Assembly (NCBI RefSeq): GCF_014898055.3
Contig: NW_023601543.1
Span: 15,275,314-15,339,313 of the forward strand
Direction of reading: 5' to 3'
DNA: 64,000 nt
Origin: Talpa occidentalis
Lineage: Eukaryota > Chordata > Mammalia > Eulipotyphla > Talpidae
Part shown: positions 61,791 to 64,000 of the stretch, piece after piece
Layout of the letters: each line of letters starts with the position of its first letter
Position numbering within the stretch: position 1 is the stretch's first letter
Notes under the pieces: model-generated
Database searches by the model: none
What the model saw: the letters and a program-made list of their open reading frames with translations, nothing else
What the model was told of the DNA's origin: nothing
Made by a program: the position numbers and the translations under genes

Positions 61791-62697
61791 TGTGATAATA
61801 CAACTATCACAGTGCTTGACCACGGAGCACTTACACAATACATACTAACACTATTAGGAGCTCACCTTGGCAATAGAGTTGGCGTTCACCAACTTGGTAT
61901 AGGACAGTGCTAAGATGTGGAGATTATCAAGGGTAGACAGATCCTTGATAGACCCTTGATAATATCAAGGGAGATTATCATTGTGGTAGATAGACACTTA
62001 TGTAAGTTGCTGGCATATTCCTTTGGGACAAATGTCATAGTCTGTGGGACCGACCGGGGGTCCTGTGTAGTGTCTGGAATGTACCAGCACATTGTAATCT
62101 GTCTGTATGAGACTGAGAATGCCAATGCACAGAGGCCTGCTGCCGTGTCACCGAGGTGCAGAGCTGTGACAGCAAACAGTACGAGAGTCTCTGGGCCATG
62201 TCATAGACTTTGGAGGCAGTGATTAGGACCTGATTGCCAAGAACCCTGTGGAAAGACCTAAGATAGAGCTGCAAAACACCCCAAGTGTTCTTTCTCCTCT
62301 CTCCTTCACCATAGCTAACCTGAGCCAGAAGGAAGAATTTGGATGGGCCTAGAATTCCTCCAATTCTGCAAGTGGGAACTGAGCCAGAGAAGGACTATTT
62401 TGTTCCTGTTTCTTTGTGTGTGATTCTGTGCTGCCCTAGGCTGGGGGTCTGGGCAGCACCTGTTTCTTGGAAGTCCAGGGATGACAAGGTAAGGGGAGCA
62501 TGGAAGGTCAGGATGTAGGCTTGTCGTTTTTGAAGTGAAGGGCATGAAGAGAAATTTCCATACTACTAAAGCTTGCTAAAGAGGCACCGTGCTACCCTTC
62601 CCAATGCAATTCTGATGCAACTGGTTCCCTGAGGAATGTGAAGTTTGTAGGGGTGGAAACTTGTAATGGTCTCACCTTGATTCCAACCTTGATTTGT
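61791..62697. other. Intergenic sequence, possible unidentified retrocopy
   Basis: 61917-62350 is somewhat G+C-richer than its surroundings and carries interrupted frames in several phases. No parent protein is recognised. A perfect 11-bp inverted repeat lies at 61924-61934 and 61952-61962. Confidence 0.4.
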
Positions 62698-62988
62698 TGA
62701 GTTCCTCTTTATTTTTTTAAAGATTTATTTATGCATATAAGAACTGGGGTACAGGCCAGAAATGCAGGGGGTTAGAGGATTCACCAGAGACAGAGTGGGG
62801 GGCAGAACAGGCAGATCTACTGAAATACTGCTGAGGGGAACAGCGGGTGAGACAGGAGAGGTCTGCTGCACCATGTGGGTAGCTCCCTGGCCGGCCGGGG
62901 ATCAAACTCGTGCTGCAGTGGCTGCGGGTAGCCCCATAGGTTGCATCTCAACCACTTGCACCACCAGGGAGGCCCTGAGTTCCTCTTT
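62698..62988 (-). mobile_element. tRNA-derived SINE, type A, with perfect 13-bp TSD
   Basis: The body at 62711-62975 is in minus orientation with T-tail, 'actggggtacaggccag', 'atactgctgaggggaacagc', 'caccatgtgggtagctccc' and head 'caccagggaggccc'. TGAGTTCCTCTTT is duplicated at 62698-62710 and 62976-62988. Confidence 0.93.
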
Positions 62989-64000
62989 TTTATTCATAAT
63001 CTTTTGGTCCCTTTCAGTAAATAAAATCAATCTGTTAAAAAAAATTCCAATCTCATATGTGATTCACAGACTTCTTATTCTGTTACCGTCTAGATGGGTA
63101 GCGAGGAGACTAGGAGTAGGCATGGTGTTCTCTGCCATTCTTCTTCTCCTCTCCTGCTTGTTGTTTTGCTCGCCTGTTACTGTTCTCTAGCTGACTATTA
63201 GGGGTGGGGTCTTTCCCCTTGCTCTTTCCCCTCTTGCTGCTAGCTCTTGCTGGTAGCTTCTGTTGCTGGACTACCATCTGCGTACACAGGCAGCACTTGT
63301 GGCTTCCATCGGAGTGGTAGCTAGCTTCATTGCAGCATCCTGTGTTCTTCTCCCAGAGTGGGGCCTGGTATCTTGCAGTCCAGAAGTCCATGTGCCCAAC
63401 CTCTCGAATAGGTGGGTTGTCATGGCCATTGGCTCTGAAGCTGCCTGGTTAACACTAAGGCTTGTGCTGGTCTTCTGCTCCATTCTCCATCACGTGCAGT
63501 CACAGACTGCTTAGTCTTTTCAGTGACTTTCAAAGGGGGGGGGGTATGGACTCAGAATCTCACCCCATCCTCCTGCAAGTTATGTTACACTATAATCCTT
63601 TTGTGTCCTATTGGAATGGGCTGCTCCAATGAATCGACTACCTTCAGAAATTCTCCAGATGAAGAGCAGGTCCCTGCTTCAATATCCACACACGCCCTCC
63701 ACCTTTAGAGAACCTGTATCACATTCTCTTAAGGATACTCACCTTGTTTTGTTCAAAGATATAAGGGTAAGTGCGGAGGGTTACAGATGTACAAGCATTC
63801 TGCTGGGGAGCAAGATGCCAGTCACCTCTTCTTATAGGCTCTCCAAATATCTATAAGCGATTCTCTTGGGACCCACCCCACACTGCACTTAGCTTTGGTG
63901 GCAGGGGGAGAGGAGAGAAAAACCTTTTCCTCCTTTCCACCAGCTGAAAACTCCAATAACTTGCTCTTCTTCCTTCTTCCAGGCCTCTGGGACATAGATG
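62989..64000. other. Intergenic sequence to the window end, unassigned
   Basis: A G-run lies at about 63534-63543. Overlapping frames on both strands at 63110-63514 have no recognisable domain. No named repeat. Confidence 0.5.

Noticed and set aside
62762..63190. 142-codon open frame on the + strand
   Set aside because: The first half is SINE sequence; the second half has no recognisable protein features.

Overview
This is a window of placental-mammal nuclear DNA. The only host gene is the 3' end of SMARCA1 (SNF2L, an ISWI-family chromatin-remodelling ATPase) on the + strand. Five exons (383-515, 3459-3577, 3710-3922, 16223-16333, 17418-17489) splice into 215 codons plus a stop. They encode the SANT domain, the spacer helix, the SLIDE domain and a lysine-rich tail. 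The tail ends in KKVKS, which identifies SMARCA1 rather than its paralogue SMARCA5. SMARCA1 is X-linked in placental mammals, so the window is probably X-chromosomal. A dense L1 load agrees with that.

The species clue is a tRNA-derived SINE of about 270 bp that occurs about a dozen times. It begins with a GGCCTCCC-type head, carries recognisable RNA polymerase III A and B boxes, and ends in an (AAAT)n tail. Many copies still have near-perfect target-site duplications (TSDs). It does not look like primate, rodent, carnivore, horse or cetartiodactyl SINEs. From memory it fits a rhinolophoid bat (Rhin-1-like) best; this is inference, about 50-60% sure.

Layout: 1-18150 is the end of SMARCA1, including a 12.3 kb intron and the 3'UTR. 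18150-64000 is intergenic and made mostly of repeats in layers. At 33-41 kb there are long old L1 bodies in minus orientation, broken by later L1, SINE and DNA-transposon insertions. At 50.8-51.2 kb there is an RPS15A retrocopy with an open frame but a lost start codon. At 28.8-29.25 kb there is a solo LTR with a readable TATA box and poly(A) signal. At 30.8-31.4 kb there is a young 290-bp tandem duplication inside a MIR-like element. An unassigned 122-codon frame on the minus strand (25136-25510), preceded by an acceptor-like AG, is the best candidate for something uncharacterised.

No operon-like, CRISPR-like or otherwise new multi-gene system is visible. The most informative signals record retrotransposition mechanisms: a twin-primed L1 inversion, a poly(A)-tail-only insertion, SINE-in-SINE nesting, and a short SINE form made only of the tRNA-related part. 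Long stretches have no feature I can name, and these are stated as such.
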